Notes: generated by a model not told the origin, from the letters alone. Shown: positions 46,580-55,451, counted from the stretch's first letter. The stretch is 64,000 nt of DNA from Clostridiales bacterium (GCA_004554585.1 SFLH01000015.1:1-64000); one strand, 5' to 3'. Program-made: numbers and translations.

Positions 46580-48034
46580 TCAGTCTTCCTTCACGTGGGC
46601 GATGCGCTTGGCCAGCAGCTTCTTGCCCTCGATGTCACCCTGGCGGGCGATCATGACCCGCTGGGCCTGGGGAGAGCCTGCCCCGTGGAGGGACTCGGTG
46701 CGGTAGCCCACAGCCCCGGCGCCCAGGGAGAGGTTCTCAATCAGGCGCAGGATGCGCATGCGGTTGGCAGCGGTGGTGCCGGTGCCGTTCTTCATGTACT
46801 TCTCCACCCAGGGGCCGGTGAACTCGCCCTTCAGGTCGGCCTCGGACAGGCAGGTGCCCACGGCGCCGCCGGCGATGTCCTCGGCGATGCGGGCCATCTC
46901 ATAGGGGAAGCGGGTGACGTTCTGCTTGCAGACGTTGGCCAGCAGCAGGTCGATGAGGTAGTTGCCCGAGGCAGTCTGCTTGCCCTCGGCGGAGCAGGCA
47001 ATGCCGCAGGAGTACATGGTCTCGTTGAGGTGAATCATCTCGATGAGCTTGTCCTTGATGTGGCTGGCCTTGGGCACGCCGTTGTAATCGGCGGCCACGG
47101 CGGCGGCACCGATGAGCACGTCCCCCACGCCCACCTTGCAGCCGCCATAGCTCTGGCGGTGATAGCCGGCGAAGCGCTCCACCAGCATGGAGGCGAACTC
47201 GGTCTCACCGTTGAGGTAGATGTTCTCGTTGGGGATAAACACGTCGTCAAAGACCACCAGCAGCTCCACGCCGCCGAACTGGGCGTTGCCCACGTCGATC
47301 TCACTGTCCTCCAGCTTCCGGGTGTCGCAGCTCTGGCGGCCGACGATCATGAACAGGCCCTCGGCGTTGGCGGGGGCGGAGAAGGAGACGGCGTAGTCCT
47401 TGTCGTCAGGACCCATGGCCTGGGTGGGCATCACCAGCACCTGGTGGGAGTTGCACATGCCGGTCTGGTGGGCCTTGGCGCCCCGGACCACGATGCCGTC
47501 GGGGCGGCGCTCCACCACCCGCAGGAACATGTCGGGGTCCTCCTGCTTGTGGGGGGCCAGGGAACGGTCGCCCTTGGGGTCGGTCATGGCGCCGTCGATG
47601 GTCCAGTCCTTCTGCTGGGCCTCGGTGAGGAACTTCAGAAAGTTCTCATGGTACTTGGTGCCGTACTTCTGGTCCACTTCATAAGAAGTGCTGTAGACGG
47701 CGTTGATGGCGTCCATGCCCACGCAGCGCTGGAAACATGCCCCGGTGACCTGGCCCAGCAGGCGCTGCATCTTGACCTTGTTGACCAGGTCGGTGGGGGA
47801 CTGGTGGATGTGGGTGAAGCGGTTGATCTTCTCCCCGGTCAGGTGGGAGGTGGCGGTCATGAGCTCCTGATAGCGGGGGGCCTGGGCCAGATCATAGGTC
47901 ATCTTCACGGAGTTGACCGAGGGGCGGAGGATGGGGTCGTCCACGGGATTCTCCACCTTCTTGCCAAACATGTACACGCGCAGGTTCAGGGCCCGCAGGC
48001 TCTCCACGTACTCGTTGCCAGTCATCAATGCCAT
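46580..48034 (-). CDS. abfD: 4-hydroxybutyryl-CoA dehydratase / vinylacetyl-CoA isomerase
   Basis: A 484-residue FAD and [4Fe-4S] radical dehydratase that turns 4-hydroxybutyryl-CoA into crotonyl-CoA. Cluster ligands known from the Clostridium aminobutyricum enzyme are present: C100 and C104 (ACFQRC), H292 and C299 with the adjacent K300 (YHRQSYGGCK). Sequence and length agree with that enzyme almost residue for residue in this region. Start 48034 follows AAAGGAAG. It is the first gene of the operon, about 120 bases after a sigma-54 promoter. Confidence 0.96.
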   Translation of the reverse strand: MALMTGNEYVESLRALNLRVYMFGKKVENPVDDPILRPSVNSVKMTYDLAQAPRYQELMTATSHLTGEKINRFTHIHQSPTDLVNKVKMQRLLGQVTGACFQRCVGMDAINAVYSTSYEVDQKYGTKYHENFLKFLTEAQQKDWTIDGAMTDPKGDRSLAPHKQEDPDMFLRVVERRPDGIVVRGAKAHQTGMCNSHQVLVMPTQAMGPDDKDYAVSFSAPANAEGLFMIVGRQSCDTRKLEDSEIDVGNAQFGGVELLVVFDDVFIPNENIYLNGETEFASMLVERFAGYHRQSYGGCKVGVGDVLIGAAAVAADYNGVPKASHIKDKLIEMIHLNETMYSCGIACSAEGKQTASGNYLIDLLLANVCKQNVTRFPYEMARIAEDIAGGAVGTCLSEADLKGEFTGPWVEKYMKNGTGTTAANRMRILRLIENLSLGAGAVGYRTESLHGAGSPQAQRVMIARQGDIEGKKLLAKRIAHVKED

Positions 48035-48165
48035 AGTGATACTTCCTTTCTTGTTTCGTTGAATTGGTTGGGGTTGGAATGGAAAAAATAATGGATTTCT
48101 CAAATCAGGATGTTGGGGTCCGACCTCTGTCAGCGGAGGAGATTGCCCGTTCGCCCTACTATACA

Positions 48166-48181
48166 AGCAATTTCCGTGCCA
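48166..48181 (-). promoter_or_regulatory. Sigma-54 promoter of the GABA operon
   Basis: The minus strand reads TGGCAC-GGAAA-TTGCT, an exact match to the -24/-12 consensus TGGCAC-N5-TTGCW, preceded by T. It implies a leader of roughly 120 nt before abfD and dependence on an enhancer-binding activator. Confidence 0.92.
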
Positions 48182-48237
48182 ACTCATCCAATTTCCCCCG
48201 AAAACCAAAAAATTTTTTTGAAAAAAGCGAAAAAAAG

Positions 48238-48290
48238 CCGCCCAGCCGAAGAAATCCCCGAAAAAAGGGGGCTTCGGCTGGGCGGTTTTT
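48238..48290. terminator. Bidirectional terminator after the sigma-54 activator gene
   Basis: A perfect 14-bp stem CCGCCCAGCCGAAG / CTTCGGCTGGGCGG, with A7 before and TTTTT after. It lies between the activator stop and the GABA promoter, so it insulates the operon from read-through. Confidence 0.88.
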
Positions 48291-48373
48291 CGAAAAAAGG
48301 GGGGCGGCAGCAGGAGGGCATTTCCCGGCCGCGGCGCTGTGTGGGGGGCGGCTGGCTGGTCCAGGGCAAAGTT

Positions 48374-48445
48374 GTTTCATTTTTGAATCCCTTCGCCGTC
48401 CCAGCGTTTCAAAATCGAATCACTCTGCTGTTTCAAAACTGAATC
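48374..48445. promoter_or_regulatory. Three repeated dyads, candidate enhancer for the sigma-54 activator
   Basis: GTTTCATTTTTGAATC (48374), GTTTCAAAATCGAATC (48406) and GTTTCAAAACTGAATC (48430) share GTTTCAnnnnnGAATC with a TTCA-N4-TGAA dyad. They start 32 and 24 bases apart and lie 190-280 bases upstream of the -24/-12 promoter, as expected for enhancer sites. The copy at 48430 lies inside the last codons of the activator gene and the copy at 48406 ends within its stop codon. Confidence 0.75.
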
Positions 48446-49961
48446 CCTCTTGGGGCAGCAGCCCCTGCTGCTGGTATTTCTTCCTGCGCCGCAGGAGGGT
48501 GGCCGGGTCCATCCGCAGCCGCCGGGCGGCGGCCCGAAGGGAGCCGGTCTCGGCCAGAGCCTGGCCGATGAGGGCGGCCTCGAACCGGGCCACCTGGGTC
48601 TGCAGGCTCTCCGCGGTCAGGGCGGGGCCCGGCGGCGGAGAGAAGGCCGGCGGGGGCGGGGTGGGGGCCGCGGCAGCGGTCCCGTAGGCAGGGGAGATGG
48701 TGGTGGGGGCCTGCAGGCTGCCGTGCTCCACAATGGCCAGGTCCTCGGCGTGGATCTCCTCCCCGTCGCTCATGATGAAGGCCCGCTCCATCACGTTGCG
48801 CAGCTCCCGGACGTTGCCCGGCCAGTCGTACTGGAGCAGGGCGGTCTCAGCCCCGGCGGAGAGGGTCTTTTTGTGCTCATAGGTCTGGTTGAGCTCGTCG
48901 ATGACCGCGTAGGCCAGCTTGGGGATGTCCCCCCGGCGCTCCCGCAGAGGGGGCACCCGGACGGGAAAGACGCTCAGGCGGTAGTACAGGTCCTCCCGGA
49001 AGGTCCCCTCGGCCACGCATTTCTGCAGGTCCCGGTTGGTGGCGGCGATCACCCGCACGTCGATCTTCACGGGTTTGCTCCCCCCTACCCTCGTCAGCTC
49101 CTTCTCCTGGAGCACCCGCAGCAGCTTGGTCTGGGTGGCCAGGGAGAGCTCGCCCACCTCATCCAGGAAGATGGTGCCCTCGTGGGCCACCTCGAACAGG
49201 CCGGCCTTGCCCTCCCGGTTGGCCCCAGTGAAGGCCCCCCGCTCGTAGCCAAAGAGCTCGCTCTCGGCCAGGTTTTCGGGGATGGCCCCGCAGTTGACCC
49301 GGATGAAGTTCTTGCCCGCCCGGGGAGAGCGCTGGTGGATGTAGGAGGCCACCCGCTCCTTGCCCACGCCGGTCTCCCCCTGGATGAGGACCACCGTGTC
49401 CAGCTGGGCGGCCCGGCCCACAATGCGCAGCAGGTTGAGGGTGGTGGGGTCCTCAGCGATCATCTGCCGGGTGTCCAGCAGCTGCTCCCGGATGACGGAG
49501 ATCTCCTGCTGGTAGCGGTCGGACAGGCGGCGGTAGTGGCCCAGGGTCTCCTGAAGGGCGATGAGCTCGGAGATGTCCCGGACGTTGGTGACCACCAGGC
49601 AGACCTGGTCGTTGTGGTCGTAGATGGGGGTGCTGGTGACCAGTGCCTGCTTGCCGGTGGTAAAGGTCTGGTCGATGGTCACCGGCCGGCCCTCGGCCAG
49701 GGCCAGCAGGGTGGCCGACTGGGAGATGGTGCCCCGGCGGACCAGCTCGGCCATGGGCACCCCCAGCACCTGCTGGGCGCTCAGGCCGGAGATGACCTCA
49801 TAGGAGTGGTTGCACCAGATGGGCAGGGCCTGGGCGTCGGTGAGAAAGATGCCGTCAAAGGAGCTCTCCAGCACCGCCATCAGCCGGGGCAGGGGATCGG
49901 CCTGGCCGGAGAGGAAGGGCTGGGGAAGGGATTCGGGCAGATAGACTCGGTCGCGTTTCAT
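48420..49961 (-). CDS. Sigma-54-dependent transcriptional activator (PAS-AAA+-Fis HTH)
   Basis: A 513-residue enhancer-binding protein. A PAS domain spans about 25-135, then a short coiled linker, then an AAA+ domain (about 170-400) with Walker A GETGVGKE (195-202), the sigma-54 contact loop GAFTGA (242-247) and Walker B TIFLDEVGE. A Fis-type helix-turn-helix ends the protein (about 463-500: GQALAETGSLRAAARRLRMD). The PAS domain suggests it senses a small ligand, perhaps GABA or a metabolite, in place of a phosphorylated receiver. It lies directly upstream of the operon it probably controls. Confidence 0.93.
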   Translation of the reverse strand: MKRDRVYLPESLPQPFLSGQADPLPRLMAVLESSFDGIFLTDAQALPIWCNHSYEVISGLSAQQVLGVPMAELVRRGTISQSATLLALAEGRPVTIDQTFTTGKQALVTSTPIYDHNDQVCLVVTNVRDISELIALQETLGHYRRLSDRYQQEISVIREQLLDTRQMIAEDPTTLNLLRIVGRAAQLDTVVLIQGETGVGKERVASYIHQRSPRAGKNFIRVNCGAIPENLAESELFGYERGAFTGANREGKAGLFEVAHEGTIFLDEVGELSLATQTKLLRVLQEKELTRVGGSKPVKIDVRVIAATNRDLQKCVAEGTFREDLYYRLSVFPVRVPPLRERRGDIPKLAYAVIDELNQTYEHKKTLSAGAETALLQYDWPGNVRELRNVMERAFIMSDGEEIHAEDLAIVEHGSLQAPTTISPAYGTAAAAPTPPPPAFSPPPGPALTAESLQTQVARFEAALIGQALAETGSLRAAARRLRMDPATLLRRRKKYQQQGLLPQEGFSFETAE

Positions 49962-50043
49962 GGGGCTTCACCTCGCTTGTTCCCCCTCAGCATAGCAAAG
50001 GCAGGGGCCGGGTGTCAACAAAAGATGCCCCCACCCCCCAAAA

Positions 50044-50233
50044 GCCTCGCAGAGTTTTCCCGGCCGCAGACGGGAAAAGAAAATAAAATGCATTTTTCTC
50101 CCGGCTCCGCCGGGGGAAAAATACTTCTCAGGCCCCAAGTGTGAACCCCCGGCCGCAAGCGGCCGGGGGTTTGCGCGCAGGGGTCTGCAAACCCCCCAAT
50201 TTTTGAAGCCCAGCGAAGCGGGTTCAAAAATTC
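50044..50233 (+). repeat. Structured intergenic repeat, copy B
   Basis: Same length and orientation as copy A (40533-40722). It shares TCGCAGA at the left, the CCCGG-CTCCG-CCGGG stem, ATACTTCTCAG, AAGTGTG, a long palindrome (13-bp arms AACCCCCGGCCGC / GCGGCCGGGGGTT), GCGCGCAG, CTGCA and the final stem around AGCGAAGC. Its first stem is TTTTCCCG / CGGGAAAA, replaced by another pairing in copy A. It lies between the activator gene and the promoter of the phosphorylase gene. Confidence 0.8.
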
Positions 50234-50277
50234 CCCTCCCTAAATGTGAAAAAACCTTGAAAAATCAAGGATTTTAT

Positions 50278-50306
50278 TTGCTTTTTCCCCGCCGGGGGTG
50301 TAAGAT
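50278..50306 (+). promoter_or_regulatory. Sigma-A promoter of the nucleoside phosphorylase operon
   Basis: TTGCTT, 17 bases, TAAGAT, 70 bases before the phosphorylase start. A small hairpin (CCTTGA / TCAAGG followed by a T-rich stretch) just upstream may end transcription from the left. Confidence 0.6.
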
Positions 50307-50376
50307 ATCCAAGTATATCTTTTCCCACGCCCCCGAGGCGCAAACCGGGGCGCCGCCCCGTGATGGAGGTTGTAAG

Positions 50377-51210
50377 ATGAATTATACATTTGAACATTAC
50401 CGGGAAAGCGCAGATTTCCTGCTGAGCAAGCTGGGTGGCTTCCAGCCCAAGGTGGCCATGGTCCTGGGCTCCGGCCTGGGGTACCTGGGCGACCTGGTGG
50501 AGGACCCCATCGTGGTCCCCTATGGGGAGATCCCCCACTTCAAGCACTCCACCGCCCCCGGCCACAAGGGCCAGATGGTCTTCGGCCGCCTGGCCGGCAA
50601 GGACGTGGCCGTCATGCAGGGCCGGGTCCACCACTACGAGGGCTACTCCTACGAGGAGGTCAGCTACGGCGTGCGGGTGCTCCACCTGCTGGGGTGCGAC
50701 ACCATGTTCGTCACCAATGCCGCCGGCGGGGTGAACTGGAACTTTAAGGCCGGCGACCTGATGCTCATCACCGACCACATTAAAATCTTCATGGAGTCCC
50801 CCCTCTGGGGGGAGAACCTGCCCCAGTTCGGCCCCCGGTTCCCCGACGCCAGCTACCTCTACACCCCCCGCCTCCAGGACCTGGCCCGCCAGCAGGCCCG
50901 CCGGCTGGACCTGGAGCTGAAGGAAGGCGTGTACATGTACTTCCCCGGCCCCCAGTACGAGACCCCCGCCGAGGTGCGCATGGCCCGCATCTTAGGCGCC
51001 GACGCCGTGGGCATGTCCACCGCCCCGGAGGTCATCACCGCCGGTCACTGCGGCATGGAGGTGCTGGGCTTTACCCTGGTGTCCAACATGGCCGCCGGGG
51101 TGCTGCCCAAGAAGCTCAGCGAGGAGGAGGTCCTGGAGGCCGCCGAGGCCGCCCGGGAGAAGTTCTCCGCCCTGCTGCTGGCCTGCCTGGAGCACCTGAC
51201 CCTGAACTGA
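50377..51210 (+). CDS. Purine nucleoside phosphorylase (trimeric class)
   Basis: A 277-residue phosphorylase. Phosphate and substrate motifs are LGSGLGYLGD, GRVHHYEGYS, TNAAGGVNW and GPQYETPAEVRM. The late LVSNMAAG keeps the Asn typical of 6-oxopurine (inosine, guanosine) enzymes; methylthioadenosine enzymes usually have Asp here. ATG 50377 follows GGAGG. A deaminase gene follows 10 bases later. Confidence 0.92.
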   Translation: MNYTFEHYRESADFLLSKLGGFQPKVAMVLGSGLGYLGDLVEDPIVVPYGEIPHFKHSTAPGHKGQMVFGRLAGKDVAVMQGRVHHYEGYSYEEVSYGVRVLHLLGCDTMFVTNAAGGVNWNFKAGDLMLITDHIKIFMESPLWGENLPQFGPRFPDASYLYTPRLQDLARQQARRLDLELKEGVYMYFPGPQYETPAEVRMARILGADAVGMSTAPEVITAGHCGMEVLGFTLVSNMAAGVLPKKLSEEEVLEAAEAAREKFSALLLACLEHLTLN

Positions 51211-51220
51211 GGTGGCCGCC

Positions 51221-52543
51221 ATGGAACGAATTTTGCTGCACCACTGCCGGGCCCTGCTCATGGACCAGCAGGACACCCTGCTGGAGGGGGCCTATGTGGC
51301 CGTGGAGGGGGACAAGATCCTCTCCGTGGGCACCCAGCGCCCCCAGGGGGACTTTGCCCAGGAGATCGACTGCGGGAACAACGTGCTCATGCCCGGCCTG
51401 GTCAACGCCCACACCCACATCCCCATGACCCTGCTGCGGGGCTACGGCGGCGGCTGTGACCTGCAGACCTGGCTGAACCAGTGGATCTTCCCCGCCGAGG
51501 CCAAACTGGACAACCGGGCTGTGGCCGCCGGGGCGGGGCTGGCCCTGGCCGAGCTCATCGCCGGGGGCGTGACCACCATCGCCGACATGTACATGTTCAC
51601 CCCCGCCATCGCCCAGACCGTGCTGGAGGCGGGCATCAGCGCCAACCTCTCCTGCGGCGGGGTCTACTTCGGCGCCCCCGCCGACTTCGGCCCGGCCACC
51701 TGCAAGGACTGCGAGAACCAGCGCATCCTCACCGAGGAGTGGCACGGGGCGGGGAACGGCCAGATTCTGGTGGACGCCTCCATCCACGGGGAGTACACCT
51801 CCAACGTGCCCCTGTGGCAGTGGATGGCCGACTACGCCCAGAAAAAGGGCCTGGGGATGCACGTGCACGTCTCTGAGACCCAGGCCGAGCACGAGGCCTG
51901 CAAACAGCGCTGGGGCAAGACCCCCTTCCAGATCCTGGACCGCTATGGGGTGTGGGACACCCGGGCCATCGCCGCCCACTGTGTCTGGACCACCGAGGAG
52001 GACTGGGCCGGCATGGCGGAGAAGGGAGTCTCCTGCGTGCACAACCCGGTCTCCAACCTGAAGCTGGGCTCCGGGGTGGCCTGGATTCCCGCCATGAAAC
52101 AGGCCGGGGTGAACATCGCCCTGGGCACCGACGGGGTGTCCTCCAACAACAACCTGGACATGTTCGAAGAGATGAAATTCGCCGCCGTGCTCCACAACGG
52201 CGTCACCCGCGATCCCCTGGCCCTGTTGCCCCGGGACGTTTTGGCCATGGCCACCCGGGACGGGGCCAAGGCCCTGGGCCGGAAAACCGGACAGATCGCC
52301 CCGGGCTATGCCGCCGACCTGATCCTGGTGGACTTCACCCGTCCCAGTCTCACCCCCTGCCACAGCGTGCCGGACAACCTGGTCTATTCCGCCAGAGGGT
52401 CCGACGTGGTGATGAATATGGCCCGGGGAAAGATCATATACAAGGATGGGACCTTCCTGACCCTGGACCTGGAAAAGATCCAGGCCGAGGTGGGCGGATA
52501 TGCCCTGCCCCTGCTCTTCGGGGGCAGCCCGGAAGCCCTGTGA
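51221..52543 (+). CDS. Amidohydrolase, 5'-methylthioadenosine / S-adenosylhomocysteine deaminase type
   Basis: A 440-residue metal-dependent deaminase. Metal ligands are in NAHTHIPMTLLRG, HVHVSET, AHCVW and GTDGVSSNNNLDMFEE, the usual MtaD/SahD pattern. A good ribosome site (GAGGTGG) supports ATG 51221. Paired with an inosine-type phosphorylase, it could turn methylthioadenosine to methylthioinosine and then to hypoxanthine plus methylthioribose phosphate. Guanine-like or other substrates are possible. Confidence 0.88.
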   Translation: MERILLHHCRALLMDQQDTLLEGAYVAVEGDKILSVGTQRPQGDFAQEIDCGNNVLMPGLVNAHTHIPMTLLRGYGGGCDLQTWLNQWIFPAEAKLDNRAVAAGAGLALAELIAGGVTTIADMYMFTPAIAQTVLEAGISANLSCGGVYFGAPADFGPATCKDCENQRILTEEWHGAGNGQILVDASIHGEYTSNVPLWQWMADYAQKKGLGMHVHVSETQAEHEACKQRWGKTPFQILDRYGVWDTRAIAAHCVWTTEEDWAGMAEKGVSCVHNPVSNLKLGSGVAWIPAMKQAGVNIALGTDGVSSNNNLDMFEEMKFAAVLHNGVTRDPLALLPRDVLAMATRDGAKALGRKTGQIAPGYAADLILVDFTRPSLTPCHSVPDNLVYSARGSDVVMNMARGKIIYKDGTFLTLDLEKIQAEVGGYALPLLFGGSPEAL

Positions 52544-52562
52544 ACCGGAGGGATTGACCGTT

Positions 52563-54155
52563 TTGAAAGCACAAAAATCCAACACCTTTTTCGGCGGTGC
52601 GGCCATTCTGGCCATCAGCATCGCCATCGTGAAGGTCATCGGCGCCCTGTACAAGATCCCCTTGGGCCGCATCCTGGGGGACGTGGGCTTCGGCCACTTC
52701 AACAACGCTTACGCCATTTATAACCTGCTGCTCATGGTCTCCACCGCCGGCCTGCCGGTGGCCATGTCCAAGACCATCTCCGAGGCCAACGCCCTGAACC
52801 GGCGCAACCAGGTGGACCGGGTCTTCCGGGTCTGTCTGGTGACCTTCGTCATCCTGGGCACCATCAGCAGCCTGGTGATGTTCCTCTTCGCCCAGGACCT
52901 GGCCAACCTCCAGGGGGACAGCTTGGCTGCCCCCGCCGTGCGGGTGATGGCCCTGTCCTGCTTCTTCGTGTGCGCCATGTCTGCCTACCGGGGCTATGCC
53001 CAGGGCCACTCGGACATGGTGCCCACCGCCGTGTCCCAGGTGCTGGAGGCCCTGACCAAGCTGCTGGTGGGCCTGGCCCTGGCCTGGTATATCCTCTACC
53101 TGGGCTTTGGCAGCGAGTACTCCGCCGCCGGCGCCATCGGCGGCGTCACCGTCAGCGGCCTGGTCTCCCTGGTCTACCTGATGATCCTCCACCACCGGCG
53201 GGGCAGACGGCGGAGCCTGGCCCCCACCGACGACAAGCCGGACCGGGCCGGGCGCATCCTCAAGACCCTGCTGGCCATCGCCATCCCCATCACCCTCAGC
53301 TCCTCCGTGGTGCCCATCACCACCTATCTGGACACGGTGCAGGTGCAGAACCTGCTGCAAAGCGCCCTGGGCTACACCGAGGAGTTGGCAGTGAGCCTGT
53401 ACGGCTGCTACCAGAAGGCGGTGACCATCTACAACCTGCCGGCGGCCTTCATGGTCTCCCTGACGGCCTGCATCGTCCCCGCCGTCTCCGCCGCCCTGAC
53501 CCAGAAGGACACCCTGGGGGCCGGAAAGATCGCCGAGTCCGCCCTGCGGGTGGGCGCCCTGCTGGCCCTGCCGGCCGGCGTGGGCCTGGCGGTGCTCTCG
53601 GCGCCCATCATCCAGATGCTCTATCCCGAGACCAACCAGGAGGTGGCCAGCCACTGCCTGTTCGTGCTGGGCATCGCCTCGATCTTCGTGTGCATGATGC
53701 TGCTGTGCAACGCCATCCTCCAGGCCAACGGCCGGGCAGGCCTGCCCATCTGGTTCATCGCCATCGGCAGCGCGGTGAAGCTGCTGGTGAACTTCATGCT
53801 GGTGCAGATCCCCGCCGTGGGCATCAAGGGCGCCCCCATGGGCACCCTGGTGTGCTTCGTGCTGGTGGCTGTGCTGGAGCTGATCGCCATCAAGCGGGTC
53901 ACCCCCCATCCCCCCCGATACCTGCGGGTCTTTGTCAAGCCCACCATCGCCGCCGTGCTCATGGGCGCGGCCGCCTGGGCGGCCTATGGCCTGCTCTCGA
54001 CCCACCTGAGCAACGCCCTGGCCGTGGTGGGAGCCATCGTCATCGCCTGCCTGGTCTACGCCGTACTGGTGCTGGCCCTGCGCATCGTCTCCCGGGAGGA
54101 TTTGTCCCTGATGCCCAAGGGGGATAAGATCGCCAAACTGCTGCGAATCCGGTAA
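52563..54155 (+). CDS. Polysaccharide/lipid flippase, SpoVB/MviN-like
   Basis: A 530-residue protein with about 14 membrane segments of the MOP flippase superfamily. It begins FFGGAAILAISIAIVKVIGALYK, with PLGRILGDVGFG typical of SpoVB-like flippases, and the mirrored central region PITLSSSVVPITTYLDTV. TTG 52563 is taken as start with GGAGGG ten bases upstream. It follows the deaminase by 19 bases. SpoVB is needed for spore cortex; other members flip lipid-linked cell-wall or capsule precursors. Confidence 0.85.
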   Translation: MKAQKSNTFFGGAAILAISIAIVKVIGALYKIPLGRILGDVGFGHFNNAYAIYNLLLMVSTAGLPVAMSKTISEANALNRRNQVDRVFRVCLVTFVILGTISSLVMFLFAQDLANLQGDSLAAPAVRVMALSCFFVCAMSAYRGYAQGHSDMVPTAVSQVLEALTKLLVGLALAWYILYLGFGSEYSAAGAIGGVTVSGLVSLVYLMILHHRRGRRRSLAPTDDKPDRAGRILKTLLAIAIPITLSSSVVPITTYLDTVQVQNLLQSALGYTEELAVSLYGCYQKAVTIYNLPAAFMVSLTACIVPAVSAALTQKDTLGAGKIAESALRVGALLALPAGVGLAVLSAPIIQMLYPETNQEVASHCLFVLGIASIFVCMMLLCNAILQANGRAGLPIWFIAIGSAVKLLVNFMLVQIPAVGIKGAPMGTLVCFVLVAVLELIAIKRVTPHPPRYLRVFVKPTIAAVLMGAAAWAAYGLLSTHLSNALAVVGAIVIACLVYAVLVLALRIVSREDLSLMPKGDKIAKLLRIR

Positions 54156-54241
54156 AAATCCAGAAAACCCCGATAAAAATTGGCCCAAGGGCAAAAAATA
54201 TGCCAGAAAGACTTGAGCCTTTGGAAATGATATGATAAATT

Positions 54242-55045
54242 ATGAGAATATTTGAATGCAAAGAGCGGTATACCGTAGAGGACCTGCGCCTGCTGGTGGC
54301 CCGGCTGCGCCATCCCGGGGGCTGCCCCTGGGACGGGGAACAGACCCACCAGAGCATCCGGCGCAACTTCATCGAGGAGGCCTACGAGGTGGCCGAGGCC
54401 ATCGACGAGGGCGATCCCGACCACCTGAAGGAGGAGCTGGGCGACGTCCTGCTCCAGGTCCTCTTCCACGCCTCCATTGAGGAGGACGCCGGCCGGTTCG
54501 ACCTGGACGACGTGGCCGACGGCATCTGCAAAAAGCTGGTCTTCCGCCACCCCCACGTCTTCGGGGGCGGCCAGGCCAACTGGGAAGAGCTCAAGCGCCA
54601 GGAGAAGGGCCAGGTGACCTACACCGACACCCTGCAGAGCGTGGCCAAAAGCCTGCCCGGCTTGTGGCGGGCGGAGAAGCTCCAGAGCAAGGCGGCCAAG
54701 GCGGGCTTTGAGTGGCCCAACGTCCAGGCCGCCATGGACAAGCTGGCTGAGGAGATGGCAGAGCTTCAGTCCGCCGTGGCGGACAACACCAACGTGGAGG
54801 AAGAGCTGGGCGACCTGCTGTTCGCGGCGGTGAAAATCGCCCGGTTCTTTCAAATAGACCCCGAGGACGCCCTGGCGGGCACGTGCGAGAAGTTCATTCG
54901 CCGTTTCGCCGGGGTGGAGGCGGCGGCAGCAGCCCAGGGCAGGGACATGAAGGACCTGAGCGTGGACCAGCTCATGGTGCTGTGGAACCGGGAAAAGCAT
55001 CCCAAAAACGAAGAGAGAAAGGGTAATGACCATGAACAAGACTGA
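54242..55045 (+). CDS. mazG: Nucleoside triphosphate pyrophosphohydrolase MazG
   Basis: A 267-residue protein with two MazG domains. The first has FIEEAYEVAEAI and EELGDVLLQ (EExxE...ExxD metal motif, about residues 40-80); the second has EEMAELQSAV and EEELGDLLFA (about 165-195). It hydrolyses non-canonical or excess NTPs. No strong ribosome site is visible before ATG 54242. The HU gene overlaps its end, and they are probably one transcript. Confidence 0.93.
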   Translation: MRIFECKERYTVEDLRLLVARLRHPGGCPWDGEQTHQSIRRNFIEEAYEVAEAIDEGDPDHLKEELGDVLLQVLFHASIEEDAGRFDLDDVADGICKKLVFRHPHVFGGGQANWEELKRQEKGQVTYTDTLQSVAKSLPGLWRAEKLQSKAAKAGFEWPNVQAAMDKLAEEMAELQSAVADNTNVEEELGDLLFAAVKIARFFQIDPEDALAGTCEKFIRRFAGVEAAAAAQGRDMKDLSVDQLMVLWNREKHPKNEERKGNDHEQD

Positions 55046-55307
55046 ACTGATCCTGAGCGTCGCAGAAGAGACCGGCTTCTCCCGGAAGAACGTGGAGATC
55101 GGCCTGAACGCCGCCATCCACCTGATCACCAAGGCCCTGGCCGAGGAGGAGAAGGTCCAGATCGTGGGCTTCGGCGCCTTCGAGACCAAAGTCCGAGCCG
55201 AGCGCATGGGCCGCAACCCCAAGACCGGCGAGGACATTCCCATCCCCGCCACCAAAGTGCCCACCTTCAAGGCCGGCAAGGCCCTTAAGGACGCCGTCGA
55301 CCAGTGA
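55032..55307 (+). CDS. hup: HU-family DNA-binding protein
   Basis: A 91-residue nucleoid protein with the HU signature: NKTELILSVAEETGFSRKNVE, then GFGAFETKVRAERMGRNPKTGE and the end PTFKAGKALKDAV. The second of two close ATGs (55032) fits the AAAGGG ribosome site better. It overlaps the mazG end by 14 bases. Confidence 0.95.
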   Translation: MNKTELILSVAEETGFSRKNVEIGLNAAIHLITKALAEEEKVQIVGFGAFETKVRAERMGRNPKTGEDIPIPATKVPTFKAGKALKDAVDQ

Positions 55308-55338
55308 CGGGCATCCTCATCCCAGCGCGCTGATCCGT

Positions 55339-55398
55339 CCCCTTGGGGCGGCTCGGGAGGCATTTGCCCCGGGGCCCGCTCCAAGGGGATCGTTTTTT
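55339..55398 (+). terminator. Terminator after hup
   Basis: A 13-bp stem CCCCTTGGGGCGG / CCGCTCCAAGGGG (one mismatch) with a long GC-rich loop, then ATCGTTTTTT. Confidence 0.7.
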
Positions 55399-55410
55399 CT
55401 CCCCAAAACG

Positions 55411-55451
55411 AAACGGGACGCGGGCCATGTCTGCCCGCGTCCCGTTTTTTG
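55411..55451. terminator. Bidirectional terminator between hup and gap
   Basis: A perfect 15-bp stem AAACGGGACGCGGGC / GCCCGCGTCCCGTTT with T residues after and A residues before, between converging genes. Confidence 0.88.
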
